This document shows positions 8,683-16,781 of a DNA stretch of 64,000 bases, piece after piece. This DNA is from Sphingomonas sp. Leaf21 (GTDB taxonomy: Bacteria > Pseudomonadota > Alphaproteobacteria > Sphingomonadales > Sphingomonadaceae): NCBI RefSeq assembly GCF_916858675.1, contig NZ_CAKASM010000010.1, positions 45,760 through 109,759 on the forward strand, written 5' to 3'. A program made the translations under genes and the position numbers. Numbering within the stretch: position 1 is the stretch's first letter; every line of letters begins with the position of its first letter. The notes below the pieces were generated by a model, which ran no database searches, had not been told where the DNA came from, and saw only the letters and a list, made by a program, of their open reading frames with translations.

Positions 8683-10196
8683 CGTACGGGTGACTCTTGC
8701 GGGGCGGGGGGAAGGGTGAGGGTGAAGACGGCGCCGTCGCCGAGACGCGAATCGACCGCGATGCGGGCACCGAGCCGCTGAACCAGCGTGCGGACATAGG
8801 CAAGGCCGATGCCCTCGCCGGGCTGGTCCTGCCGGCCGGCGCGGCGGAACAGTTCGAAGATCCGGTCGTGGTCGCGCGGATCGATGCCGCGGCCGTTGTC
8901 GCGGACCGACAGCGTCGTCCAGCCTGCGGCGTCGACCGCGCCTGCCACCTCGATCCGCGGTGGGCGGTCGGGATGGCGGTACTTGCCGGCATTCTCGATC
9001 AGGTTGGACAGGATCTGTTCGAGCGCGAGCCAGTCTGTGATGACGACCGGCATCGCGTCCGCGACATGTAGGTCGACGCCCCAGTCGTCGAGACCGTACT
9101 TCGTCGCCGCGGCGACCTCTCGCACCATCGCGCCGGTATCCACCGGCTCCGGCACCAGCAGCCGCTTCCCCTCCCGCGCGAGCCGCAGGATCGCCAGGAT
9201 CAGCCGGTCCATTTTCTGCGTCGACGAGCGGATGAAGCCGATCGCTTCGGGCAGGTCGTCGATCGCCGCGCGGGCGGCGGGGGTGACCGCGAAGGTTCCC
9301 CCGGCGGCCGCGGCATCCATCATTGCACGCAACTCGCCGGCGGCCCGGTCCATCTCGGCGGTGAAGCCGACGACGTTGACGAGCGGCGCGCGCAGATCGT
9401 GGCTGACGACATAGGCGAAGCGTTGGATTTCCTGGTTGGCCTCGTGCAGGTCGGCGGTGCGGATGGCGACGCGCTCCTCCAGCGTATCGGTCATGTCGCG
9501 CAGCGACCGGTTCGCCCCGTCGAGCGCGGTAGCGATATCGGAGAGCGCGCGGAACTGTCGGCGTACCAGCAGCGCCGCGATTAGCGCAATCACCATGACC
9601 AGCAGTCCCATTCCGAAGAACAGGTGAAAGAAATCACGACGTACAGCGCGTTGGCGGCGGTCGTGCACGTCGAGTTGCCGCGCCGTTACCATCGATAGCG
9701 AGCGCAGGTCATCGCGCGCCTGCATCAGCGACCGCGCTCCGTTATCGCGCCGGAACATCGCCAGTGCCCGCTCGCGCTCGCCGCTCCGCGCAAGGCGGAT
9801 GGCCATCCGCTGGTCGCGGGCGATTACCTCGACGAGCCGGGCGATCCGCATGACGCTGTCACGCGAACCCTCGGGCATTGCCGCGGCGAGCGACGGGAGG
9901 ATCGACCCGAGTTGTACGAGCGCACGGTCGTGTCGGGTCAGAAACGACGGGTCGCCGGTCAGTAGAAAGCCGCGACGGGTCGCCTCGGTTTGCTCCAGCA
10001 GCCATCGAACCTCACCAATCAGAACCTCGGTACGATAGCTGCTCACTACGATGTCGGCCTGCTGGTCGCTGCGGCCAGCCATATACATTGCTGCGGTGCC
10101 GACGATCCCCAGCACCGCGAAGCAAACGACCAACGCGCCAAGCAGGATTTGCCCGGCGCGCTGTTGAATGGTCCGTTCTATCTGTCCCAGGATCAT
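8679..10196 (-). CDS. CHASE3-domain sensor histidine kinase
   Basis: Membrane-bound sensor kinase of 505 residues. Two transmembrane helices (about 18-40 and 190-212) flank a periplasmic CHASE3 domain with the typical phrase EQTEATRRGFLLTGD. A coiled linker leads to HisKA (SHDLRAPL, phospho-His266) and HATPase_c (NLIENAGKY, VRDNGRGIDPRD, GEGIGLAYV). It is first in a tightly overlapping operon with a receiver and a receiver-kinase hybrid, so phosphate probably flows from this kinase to those partners. The upstream 150 bp is AT-richer and should hold the promoter, but no clear sigma-factor motif stands out. Signal unknown. Confidence 0.92.
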   Translation of the reverse strand: MILGQIERTIQQRAGQILLGALVVCFAVLGIVGTAAMYMAGRSDQQADIVVSSYRTEVLIGEVRWLLEQTEATRRGFLLTGDPSFLTRHDRALVQLGSILPSLAAAMPEGSRDSVMRIARLVEVIARDQRMAIRLARSGERERALAMFRRDNGARSLMQARDDLRSLSMVTARQLDVHDRRQRAVRRDFFHLFFGMGLLVMVIALIAALLVRRQFRALSDIATALDGANRSLRDMTDTLEERVAIRTADLHEANQEIQRFAYVVSHDLRAPLVNVVGFTAEMDRAAGELRAMMDAAAAGGTFAVTPAARAAIDDLPEAIGFIRSSTQKMDRLILAILRLAREGKRLLVPEPVDTGAMVREVAAATKYGLDDWGVDLHVADAMPVVITDWLALEQILSNLIENAGKYRHPDRPPRIEVAGAVDAAGWTTLSVRDNGRGIDPRDHDRIFELFRRAGRQDQPGEGIGLAYVRTLVQRLGARIAVDSRLGDGAVFTLTLPPAPQESPVR

Positions 10197-10349
10197 GGTC
10201 AGATCCGTATACTTATACGATCCGTTTCGCTATTGTTATGATACAACGTGCTAAGAAAAATTTTCTGCCGGACCCTCTGTGCATTACTCGGACACAGATT
10301 CACGGTAGCGGTTTGACGTTCAGCTGGCGTCGAAATCGAGGCTATCGGA

Positions 10350-10530
10350 TCAGACGTAATCGCCGGTGAGATTGATGCGGTCCCAGCCGAGTGGCGAGAG
10401 CAGGGACAGGATTGCCGGATCGATCGGCGTCCCTCGACGGCGTATTTCATCAACCTCGCTGCCGAGATATCGGCAGTTGAACAGGATGATCGCAGCGGCG
10501 ACAAGATTGAGCGCGGCTGCGCGGCTGCGC
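10350..10530 (-). pseudogene. Tn3-family transposase C-terminal remnant
   Basis: The minus strand encodes NLVAAAIILFNCRYLGSEVD, then a short spacer and PAILSLLSPLGWDRINLTGD, ending YV-stop. This is the hallmark C-terminus of Tn3-family TnpA (normally ...WNT-YL...LSPLGWEHINLTGDY-W). Only about 55 codons remain. A short GCGGCTGC tandem run borders its upstream edge at about 10505-10540. Confidence 0.8.
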
Positions 10531-10699
10531 GGCTGCGCGGGTTTGCTGGTTCAGCAGTAGGATGCGCTGGCGATCGGTCAAGGGAATGCATGCGGGCATT
10601 TTTCATCCTCCAAAAACCTCTTGGCTTTTGCTTGCTTTGTGAAAGGCGGGACGCGGCGGAAACCCGTCACTCCTATTTCTGCCTCCAGATACGGCCGAG

Positions 10700-11095
10700 A
10701 CTTTCGAAACACGGCTGATTATGAGCCGCGTAATAGATGGCAGGTGTTGTCGGCAATCGGGAAGAAGGGAGCGTATCATGCCTGGCGAGGCCTTCCGGGC
10801 GAGCAACTCGAGGTTGTGGGCCACGGTGGCCATGGTAACTCTTCGGCGGCTCCAGCGAGACCTCCCAGCTTGAGCGTTCGGAGACCCAGGTTGGGTTATA
10901 GGTGGCCGAACACGCGCTCGATCCGCTGTTTTCGACGCCGCACTTTCACGTAGGCGTCAGTGCCGGCGAGGGCGGGGACGGCATCGCCGGCATCCTCGCT
11001 CACTAGGCGGGTGACACCGCGCTTCTTTCCGATGGCGCATTGGGGTTTCAGTTCGCAGTCGGTGCAATCGGTGGGACGGCTTCGATAGACGCGAA
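10700..11095 (-). pseudogene. IS1182-family transposase C-terminal remnant
   Basis: The minus strand encodes VYRSRPTDCTDCELKPQC and KVRRRKQRIERVFGHL, stopped by TAA at 10896-10898, then NLGLRTLKLGGLAGAAEE and, after a frame change, MATVAHNLELLARKA. The Cys-rich patch followed by RK-R-E--FGHLK...GLR-LKLRGL is typical of the end of IS1182 transposases. The piece is joined in frame to the acid phosphatase gene upstream, so IS1182 sequence now forms the last 60-65 residues of that reading frame. Confidence 0.75.
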
Positions 11096-11855
11096 CTTGG
11101 CTGGCGCGGTTATTGCCGCAATTGCCGAGCAACGGTGCGGCGCGTGGAGCCGCGATGCGCGGCATCACGGCCAAGGCCGGGTCCAACTCACGGCGGGCGG
11201 CGTCAAGATCGGTGCGAAAGCCGCTGTCGCCATGCAGCCGCGCGACCATCGCCGCACCCGCCTGTCGTCCTGCCGCGACCGCGCTGGCATTGTGCGCGCC
11301 GCAGATCACGCGGCTGTCACCATAGTCCCGCCCCCGTGCGAGTAACTCCGTCGCGCGGGCCGGAACGAGTTCGGCAAGCACGATCGCGACCGCCGTTCCC
11401 CAGCTGGTATGGCCGGACGGATAGTCGAAGCTGTTCGCCAGCATCGCGCGTCGCTGGCAGACCGGCCCCGCATCGACCAGGAACGGCCGGCGTCGCGCAT
11501 ATACCGGCTTCACAGCGTTTACTCCGGCGGACACGTCGCTACGCATCCGCGTCAGCAGATGGGCCAGCGCCGGTGTCGCGGTCGGCGAGAGAGGGCGACC
11601 GGCTGCAGCCGTGAAGTCGGCGAGCATCGCGGGAATCGCTTCGTCCGCATCGCCTATCGCCTGTAGCCAGCGTGCGGATCCTTCCAGCGCGCGTGTCGCG
11701 CGGAAAGAGGCCCGGTCTGCCTCATCCTCGACGGACCCGATTTTCGGGGCGGGCGGCAGTACCCGCTCCAGCGCCACACCCGGTCCCGAAAGATAGCGTT
11801 GCGCCGGTGCGGGCGTCGCCAGCATCATCAACGGCAGGAGGATCACGCCACGCAT
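10896..11855 (-). CDS. class A (PhoN-type) acid phosphatase, C-terminus replaced by IS1182 sequence
   Basis: Periplasmic PAP2-superfamily phosphatase with signal peptide (MRGVILLPLMMLATPAPA) and the three motifs: KPVYARRRP (Lys116), PSGHT (146-150) and SRVICGAH (181-188). The family Asp four residues after the nucleophilic His (H-x3-D) is Ala192 here, so activity is doubtful. ATG 11855 overlaps the stop of the upstream receptor gene (TGATG), implying coupling. After about residue 255 the frame passes into IS1182 transposase sequence and stops at 10896, so the original C-terminus is lost or replaced. Family known to release phosphate from organic esters; function in this strain is uncertain. 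Confidence 0.8.
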   Translation of the reverse strand: MRGVILLPLMMLATPAPAQRYLSGPGVALERVLPPAPKIGSVEDEADRASFRATRALEGSARWLQAIGDADEAIPAMLADFTAAAGRPLSPTATPALAHLLTRMRSDVSAGVNAVKPVYARRRPFLVDAGPVCQRRAMLANSFDYPSGHTSWGTAVAIVLAELVPARATELLARGRDYGDSRVICGAHNASAVAAGRQAGAAMVARLHGDSGFRTDLDAARRELDPALAVMPRIAAPRAAPLLGNCGNNRASQVRVYRSRPTDCTDCELKPQCAIGKKRGVTRLVSEDAGDAVPALAGTDAYVKVRRRKQRIERVFGHL

Positions 11856-14581
11856 CAGAACCGGACCAGCCCGCCGATGTAGAAAGCCCGCCCGTTGTCG
11901 ATCTCCTCGCGCAGCAGCCCGTATCCCGGTCCGAACAGGCGCTGCGGCCGGAAGTCGGTCAGGTTCTTGCCCTGCGCCACGATGGTCAGGTGGCGGTTCA
12001 CCCTCAACCGGACCTGCGCGTCGAACAGGTCGCTCGCGGCGTAGACGCGGTCCTGCAACGGGTCCGTGGTCGATACCGAGAAGAGGATCGGAGACAGGTG
12101 GTTCCACGCGCCCTGAAGCTGGAGCGGGCCGGTGGTGTAGAACAGCTTGACGTTGGCTACCGTGTTCGCGCTTTCGAACAGGTTGGTCAGGCGGCGCGTC
12201 GTCACCCGATCCGCCAGCGTGATGGTCGGCGGGGTCGGGTCGAGCAGCGTGACGTTGGCGGACAGGCCAAACCCATCGAGCGGCCTCGGCAGGAAGCGCA
12301 TCCGCGACACGACCGCGTTCAGCTCGATGCCCTTCACCCGGCTGCTGGACGCGTTGACCGGCTGGATCCGGGTGACGAGCGTCGGCAGACCATCGACGGT
12401 TTCGGTCGCCTGGTTGCGGACCGTCAATATTTCGTTGCGGATGTCCTTCAGGAACATCCCCGCCGAGAACAGGATGTCACGATTGGCGTAGAATTCGACG
12501 CTGACGTCGTAATTGTCGGCGATACGTGGCTTCAGGCCGGGATTGCCGCTGGTGATCGTACGTCCGCCGCCATCGGTCTGGCCGGCGATCGATACGACTT
12601 CGCGTGCGGCGAGGTCGTCGTAATTGGGACGGCCAAGCGTCCGGCTTGCCGCCGCGCGCACCTTCAACTGATCGGTCACGTTCCAGTTGGCCTGCGCCGA
12701 GGGCAGCCAATAGCCGTAACGCTGGCCCTGCTGCGCATAGGTATAAGTGGTGACGGCGTTCCTCGTGGCGCCCGATACCGAACCGGTCCGCAGATCGGTA
12801 TGTTCGTACCGCACGCCAGCCGTCAGTTCGACGGCGTCGGTCGCGAACCGTCCCATCGCATAGGCGGCGACGATATCCTCGCCCAAGTTGTAATCGGGGG
12901 TCAGGCTACCTGCTGAATTGGCGCTGTTGGGCGTGAAGCCCGCCGCGTTCGCGGCATAGAAGGTGGCTGCGGCTTTGGGATCGACGAACAGCATCGGTTG
13001 TCCGCCGCTGTTGTACGGCGAATAGCGGGCATCGGCATCATCGACCGACGACAGCAGGTAATTGCTCGCGCCGAGCGGGCGATAATTAAGGACGGTATAG
13101 TCGTACCGACGCTTGAGGAACCGGCCATAGGCACCCGTCTGGATGCCGAACCCGCGATCCTCCGCCTGATTGTTGACGCCCAGATTGCCCTGCGCGGTCA
13201 GCGCGCGTTCGCGGTTGTCGTCGGTCGCCGTGCCATATTCGAACTGGCGATAGTTGGCGGGGTCGAAGGCGTAGCCGGCATTGACTGGCGTGAACCGCGT
13301 GAAGTCGCCCGGCTTGATCGTATAGGCATAGGCCAGGCTGTTGGTGTTCGCGATCCGGTAAGTCGCGAAGGTCGCATTCTGCCGATAGGTGGAGATGGCG
13401 TAGTTGACGCCGAGATCGGCGTGGATGCCGCTGCCCGGCGATAGTTCGGCATGGAAATCGCCGTAGCGGACGCGGCGTTGCTGGGCATATCCAGCAAGAT
13501 CGACCTGCGCATTGGCGTTCGACACCAATCCACCGGCCGCAGTGACATTGCTGAAATTGGTGTAGCGGTTGGTCGCGATGGTCACACCCGTATTGGCGAT
13601 AATCGCGTTGGACTGGCGCTCCTCATCGTTCTTGTGCCGAAAATCGGCCAGCGTGAACGCTGCCCTGAACATTCGGTGGTCGTCGAATTCCAGCTTGCCG
13701 AACACGCCGTAACGCTGGCGAAGATTGTCATAATGAAGCCAGCGCCGACGATCCGGCGCGACCAGCGCGTTCGACACGTCGCTGGTCGGCGATACGAGGC
13801 GGCTGCCGGTCGTTGGATCGATGTAGAGATAATTGTCCGTCGCCGAGTTGAGTGAGGCGGAATCGCGACGGAAATAGCTGCCCGATACCACGGCGCCGAA
13901 TTTCCCCTCCGGCCCGAAGGTGGTGGATGCGACGATCTCGGCCTGGCCGGACGGCGTTTCCTTGCCCCGCGTCCGTCCGAAATCATATTTGCCGATATCG
14001 AATCGCCCGCCCACGAACGGCTTGCCGCCCTTGTCGAACGCGCTACGCGTCCGCAGATTGGCTATACCGCCGATCGCGTTGCCGTTCATCGATGCGTTGA
14101 CCGACTTGTAGACCTCGACCCGGTTGGCGAGCGACGAGGGGATCACGTCGAGCGAGACGTTGCGCCGCCCCACTTCGTTTGCGGGCAGCGGCACGCCGTC
14201 GATCTGGACGAGGTTGTAATCGGCATTGAGGCCACGGATCGACAGGAACTGCGCCTCGCCACGCGCATTGTTCTGGACCGTTGAGACGCCGGGTACGCGG
14301 GCCAGCGCCTCGCCCAGACCGAAGTCGGGAAGCGTGCCGATCTCGTCGGCGCTAATGCTGTCCGAAATGACCGAAATGGTCCGCTTCGCCTCGATCTCAC
14401 GCGCTGCCTGCAGGCGGGCGCCGGTGACGACGATGTCCTCGGCCTCGGCAACCGACGGTTGGGCTACGGTATCCGCCACTCGCTCGGGTGGCGTCTGCTG
14501 CGCCCGCGCCGCGCCGGCAAGCGGGATGCAGGACAGCGCGCTGGAAACGAGCAACAGGCTACGCAAGGCAATCGGCGTCAT
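11855..14581 (-). CDS. TonB-dependent outer-membrane receptor
   Basis: 908-residue receptor. Signal peptide (about 1-28) is followed by the TonB-box region (EDIVVTGARL) and a plug domain with RVPGVSTVQNNARGEAQFLS, IRGLNADYNLVQIDGVPLP and the VEVYKSVNASM...GIANLRTR strand pattern. The rest is a 22-strand barrel ending in GRAFYIGGLVRF with the terminal aromatic. ATG 14581 is preferred over an upstream ATG because it directly precedes the signal peptide and has a purine-rich AGGGGGG before it. It is coupled to an acid phosphatase and faces a divergent DUF6528-MFS-ROK set, which suggests uptake of a phosphorylated organic compound or sugar rather than a siderophore; this is inference. Confidence 0.92.
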   Translation of the reverse strand: MTPIALRSLLLVSSALSCIPLAGAARAQQTPPERVADTVAQPSVAEAEDIVVTGARLQAAREIEAKRTISVISDSISADEIGTLPDFGLGEALARVPGVSTVQNNARGEAQFLSIRGLNADYNLVQIDGVPLPANEVGRRNVSLDVIPSSLANRVEVYKSVNASMNGNAIGGIANLRTRSAFDKGGKPFVGGRFDIGKYDFGRTRGKETPSGQAEIVASTTFGPEGKFGAVVSGSYFRRDSASLNSATDNYLYIDPTTGSRLVSPTSDVSNALVAPDRRRWLHYDNLRQRYGVFGKLEFDDHRMFRAAFTLADFRHKNDEERQSNAIIANTGVTIATNRYTNFSNVTAAGGLVSNANAQVDLAGYAQQRRVRYGDFHAELSPGSGIHADLGVNYAISTYRQNATFATYRIANTNSLAYAYTIKPGDFTRFTPVNAGYAFDPANYRQFEYGTATDDNRERALTAQGNLGVNNQAEDRGFGIQTGAYGRFLKRRYDYTVLNYRPLGASNYLLSSVDDADARYSPYNSGGQPMLFVDPKAAATFYAANAAGFTPNSANSAGSLTPDYNLGEDIVAAYAMGRFATDAVELTAGVRYEHTDLRTGSVSGATRNAVTTYTYAQQGQRYGYWLPSAQANWNVTDQLKVRAAASRTLGRPNYDDLAAREVVSIAGQTDGGGRTITSGNPGLKPRIADNYDVSVEFYANRDILFSAGMFLKDIRNEILTVRNQATETVDGLPTLVTRIQPVNASSSRVKGIELNAVVSRMRFLPRPLDGFGLSANVTLLDPTPPTITLADRVTTRRLTNLFESANTVANVKLFYTTGPLQLQGAWNHLSPILFSVSTTDPLQDRVYAASDLFDAQVRLRVNRHLTIVAQGKNLTDFRPQRLFGPGYGLLREEIDNGRAFYIGGLVRF

Positions 14582-14703
14582 GGTGGTATCCCCCCTAATC
14601 GAACAGCATCGAACGTGCTGGTACATTTAATCACTATAGGTGACATACTTATGACGGTAGATTAATCGTCTGGCAACGACCAGCAGACAGGATATGGATT
14701 CCT

Positions 14704-15501
14704 ATGTTTATCAAGATGATGACAGCTTTGTTATCCGTTGGACCTTTGCCGACTCCGAGAATCGAAGCGCAGCGGCTTTATGCTTGCGGCGACGACCAGG
14801 TCCGCGAATACCGGATCGAGAATGGCCGACCGGTCGAAATATGGCGGTGGAGCGCGGCCCAAGCGGCGGACCTGCCGGCGCGCTATCGCACGACGCTCCT
14901 TGCGCATATTGATGACTGCAAGCCGGTCGACGACACGCGCGGCATTCTGGTCACGGCGTCTACGGGGGGCGTGGTGCTGATCGACCGCGCAACCGGTCGG
15001 GTGACGTTCCGTGCAACCGCGCCGATGGCGCATTCCGCGGATCTGCTACCCGGTGGCCTGATCGCGGTGGCCCTCTCGATCAACCCCGAAGGCGACCGGC
15101 TGGAGGTCTATGACCGGACCCGCAGCGAGACGCCGCTGGTGCGGTTGCCCCTGCCATCGGGTCATGGCGCTGTGTGGGACGCGACCCGTGCGCGTCTCTT
15201 CGTCCTGTCGCATGACCTGATCCAGGCCTTCGGCATTGCAGGCACGCGGTCCGAACCCGTCCTCGCCGAATCCGCACGCTGGACCTTGCCGGGACGCCGC
15301 GACGGCCACGACCTGTCACGCCGCCCCGATGGCCGCTATCTGGTGACCACCGACGACGGTGTCTGGACATTCGATCCGGAAGCGGGCGAACCGGCTACCG
15401 GCACCTATACCCCGTTGCCGGCGCTCAACCCGAAGTTGCGTGTCAAGGCGGTGGGAATGATGGGCGATCGACTGGCCTGGGTACAGGCGGAGGAGAGCTG
15501 A
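14704..15501 (+). CDS. DUF6528-like beta-propeller protein, stopped early by an in-frame TGA
   Basis: Predicted secreted or periplasmic repeat protein of 265 residues up to the first stop. A weak signal-like start precedes YACGDDQVREYRIENGRPV, followed by propeller-like repeats (LVTASTGGVVLIDRATGRV, LPLPSGHGAVWDATRARLFV, VWTFDPEAGEP). The resemblance to DUF6528 is from phrase recognition. Translation stops at TGA 15499-15501, but the same frame continues for 32 more sense codons with the natural-looking end (see 15502-15600). It starts the plus-strand group with the MFS and ROK genes, divergent from the TonB receptor 122 bp away. Molecular role unknown; probably a substrate-handling partner of the uptake module. 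Confidence 0.7.
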   Translation: MFIKMMTALLSVGPLPTPRIEAQRLYACGDDQVREYRIENGRPVEIWRWSAAQAADLPARYRTTLLAHIDDCKPVDDTRGILVTASTGGVVLIDRATGRVTFRATAPMAHSADLLPGGLIAVALSINPEGDRLEVYDRTRSETPLVRLPLPSGHGAVWDATRARLFVLSHDLIQAFGIAGTRSEPVLAESARWTLPGRRDGHDLSRRPDGRYLVTTDDGVWTFDPEAGEPATGTYTPLPALNPKLRVKAVGMMGDRLAWVQAEES

Positions 15502-15600
15502 TGGGCGAAGGGCTTCACGATCGCGCGGGTCAATGGCAGCGACCCGGTACGGATGCCGGTGGAGGGGCTGCACCTCTACAAGGTCCGCTGGATCCGATGA
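15502..15600 (+). other. read-through tail of the DUF6528-like gene
   Basis: Directly after TGA 15499-15501, in the same frame, the codons read WAKGFTIARVNGSDPVRM and then PVEGLHLYKVRWIR before a second TGA at 15598-15600. DUF6528-type proteins end in a similar Trp-Trp ... aromatic-KARW phrase, so TGA-TGG here most simply replaces TGG-TGG. The second TGA overlaps the ATG of the MFS gene by ATGA, the coupling expected of the real gene end. Confidence 0.7.
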
Positions 15601-16781
15601 GCTGGCGCCGGACATGGGCGATGTACGGCATCGCCCATGTCGGGAAGAGCCTGTTGTGGACGGCGAGCGACCTGCTGACGCTGTATCTGCTGGTGTCGGT
15701 CTACAGGGTCAATCCGATTGTCGCCGGGGCGCTGTTTCTTGCCGGGCTGGCCGCCAATGCACTCGCCGATCTCGGCGTCGGCATCTGGCTGGAGCGCCAT
15801 CCGCACCATGCCGCAAGGGTGGCCGGCGTCGCGCTGGTGCTCGCCGCGGCAAGCTTTCCGGCGACGGTGCTGCTCGCGCCATACGGCCTGGCCGTACTTC
15901 TCGGCGCAACGGTCGTGTTCCGTGTCACCTACGCCGGCTGCGACGTGCCGCACAACGCATTGATGACCCAGCTCGGGGACACCCCGGCGCGTGCCGCTTG
16001 GCTATCCCGGGTACGGACGGTCGGCACTGCGCTCGCTTCGATATCTGCGGCTTCGGGCGTGAGTGGATCGGGTCGGGTCGCGACCGCGCATCTGCTGTGG
16101 GGCATTGCCGGTGCCGCGCTGCTGATCGGATCGACGATGCTGCCGCTGCTGAGCGCTTTTCCGTCCGCGTCGAAAAATCGACAGCGTGGCGCGGTGCGGT
16201 GGATCGGCCTGCCGCTGCGGTTCCTGGCCGCCAACGTGATCGGCATCGTCGCGCTGGGCGCACTCGCCAAGGCACTGCTTCACATGCCCGCCGGTCTGCC
16301 GTATGGCATGGCCCTAACGGCCGGTAAGGACACGACGATCCTCGTGCTGCTGATCGTCGGGCGGAGCGCTGCGGCGCTGATCCCGATACGTCTAGGATCA
16401 TCACCACGCCACGGCCTGGCACTTCTGGCTGCTGCCTATCTCGCCGCCGGGATCGTCGCGGCCGGGTTCGCGTGGAGCGCGGCGCCGGCGATGCTGGTGC
16501 TGCTCGGCCTGGCAATGGGGACGACCAACCTGATCGGCTGGGCGCTCTTGCCAGCGCTGGCGCAGGGACCGCGCGGCTTTGGCGTCTACACCATGGCCTC
16601 CAAGCTCGCGCTGGGCGCGGCCGGCCTCGCGCTCGCCGGCGGGCTGGGACGTGTGCCGACCTTTACGCCCGATGCATTTGCGGGTTTTGCCGTCCTTGCC
16701 GGGCTCGCCTGCGCAGCCGCGGCACTGTTGGCGGTACAGCGCTTGACTTCGCTCCGGCGCGACGGCTTTGCAGTGCCATGA
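15597..16781 (+). CDS. MFS transporter
   Basis: Inner-membrane transporter of 394 residues with about 12 predicted helices. ATG 15597 (MSWRRTWAMYGIAHVGKSLL) overlaps the end of the preceding propeller frame by ATGA and places the first helix correctly; a longer frame upstream is only the shadow of that gene. The N-terminal HVGKSLLWTASDLLTLYLL and the loop FRVTYAGCDVPHNALMTQL resemble the glycoside-pentoside-hexuronide:cation symporter group, which supports sugar-like cargo. Its stop overlaps the start of the ROK regulator. Likely carries the compound brought in by the divergent TonB receptor; substrate not determinable. Confidence 0.85.
   Translation: MSWRRTWAMYGIAHVGKSLLWTASDLLTLYLLVSVYRVNPIVAGALFLAGLAANALADLGVGIWLERHPHHAARVAGVALVLAAASFPATVLLAPYGLAVLLGATVVFRVTYAGCDVPHNALMTQLGDTPARAAWLSRVRTVGTALASISAASGVSGSGRVATAHLLWGIAGAALLIGSTMLPLLSAFPSASKNRQRGAVRWIGLPLRFLAANVIGIVALGALAKALLHMPAGLPYGMALTAGKDTTILVLLIVGRSAAALIPIRLGSSPRHGLALLAAAYLAAGIVAAGFAWSAAPAMLVLLGLAMGTTNLIGWALLPALAQGPRGFGVYTMASKLALGAAGLALAGGLGRVPTFTPDAFAGFAVLAGLACAAAALLAVQRLTSLRRDGFAVP

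Noticed and set aside
10505..10545. GCGGCTGC tandem run as a possible minisatellite or CRISPR-like repeat
   Set aside because: About four short imperfect units within Tn3 transposase coding remnant, with no spacers; explained by GC-rich slippage.
11672..12916. Long plus-strand frame opposite the TonB receptor and phosphatase
   Set aside because: Arg/Pro/Gly-rich low-meaning translation typical of the antisense of high-GC coding DNA; the minus-strand genes are unambiguous.
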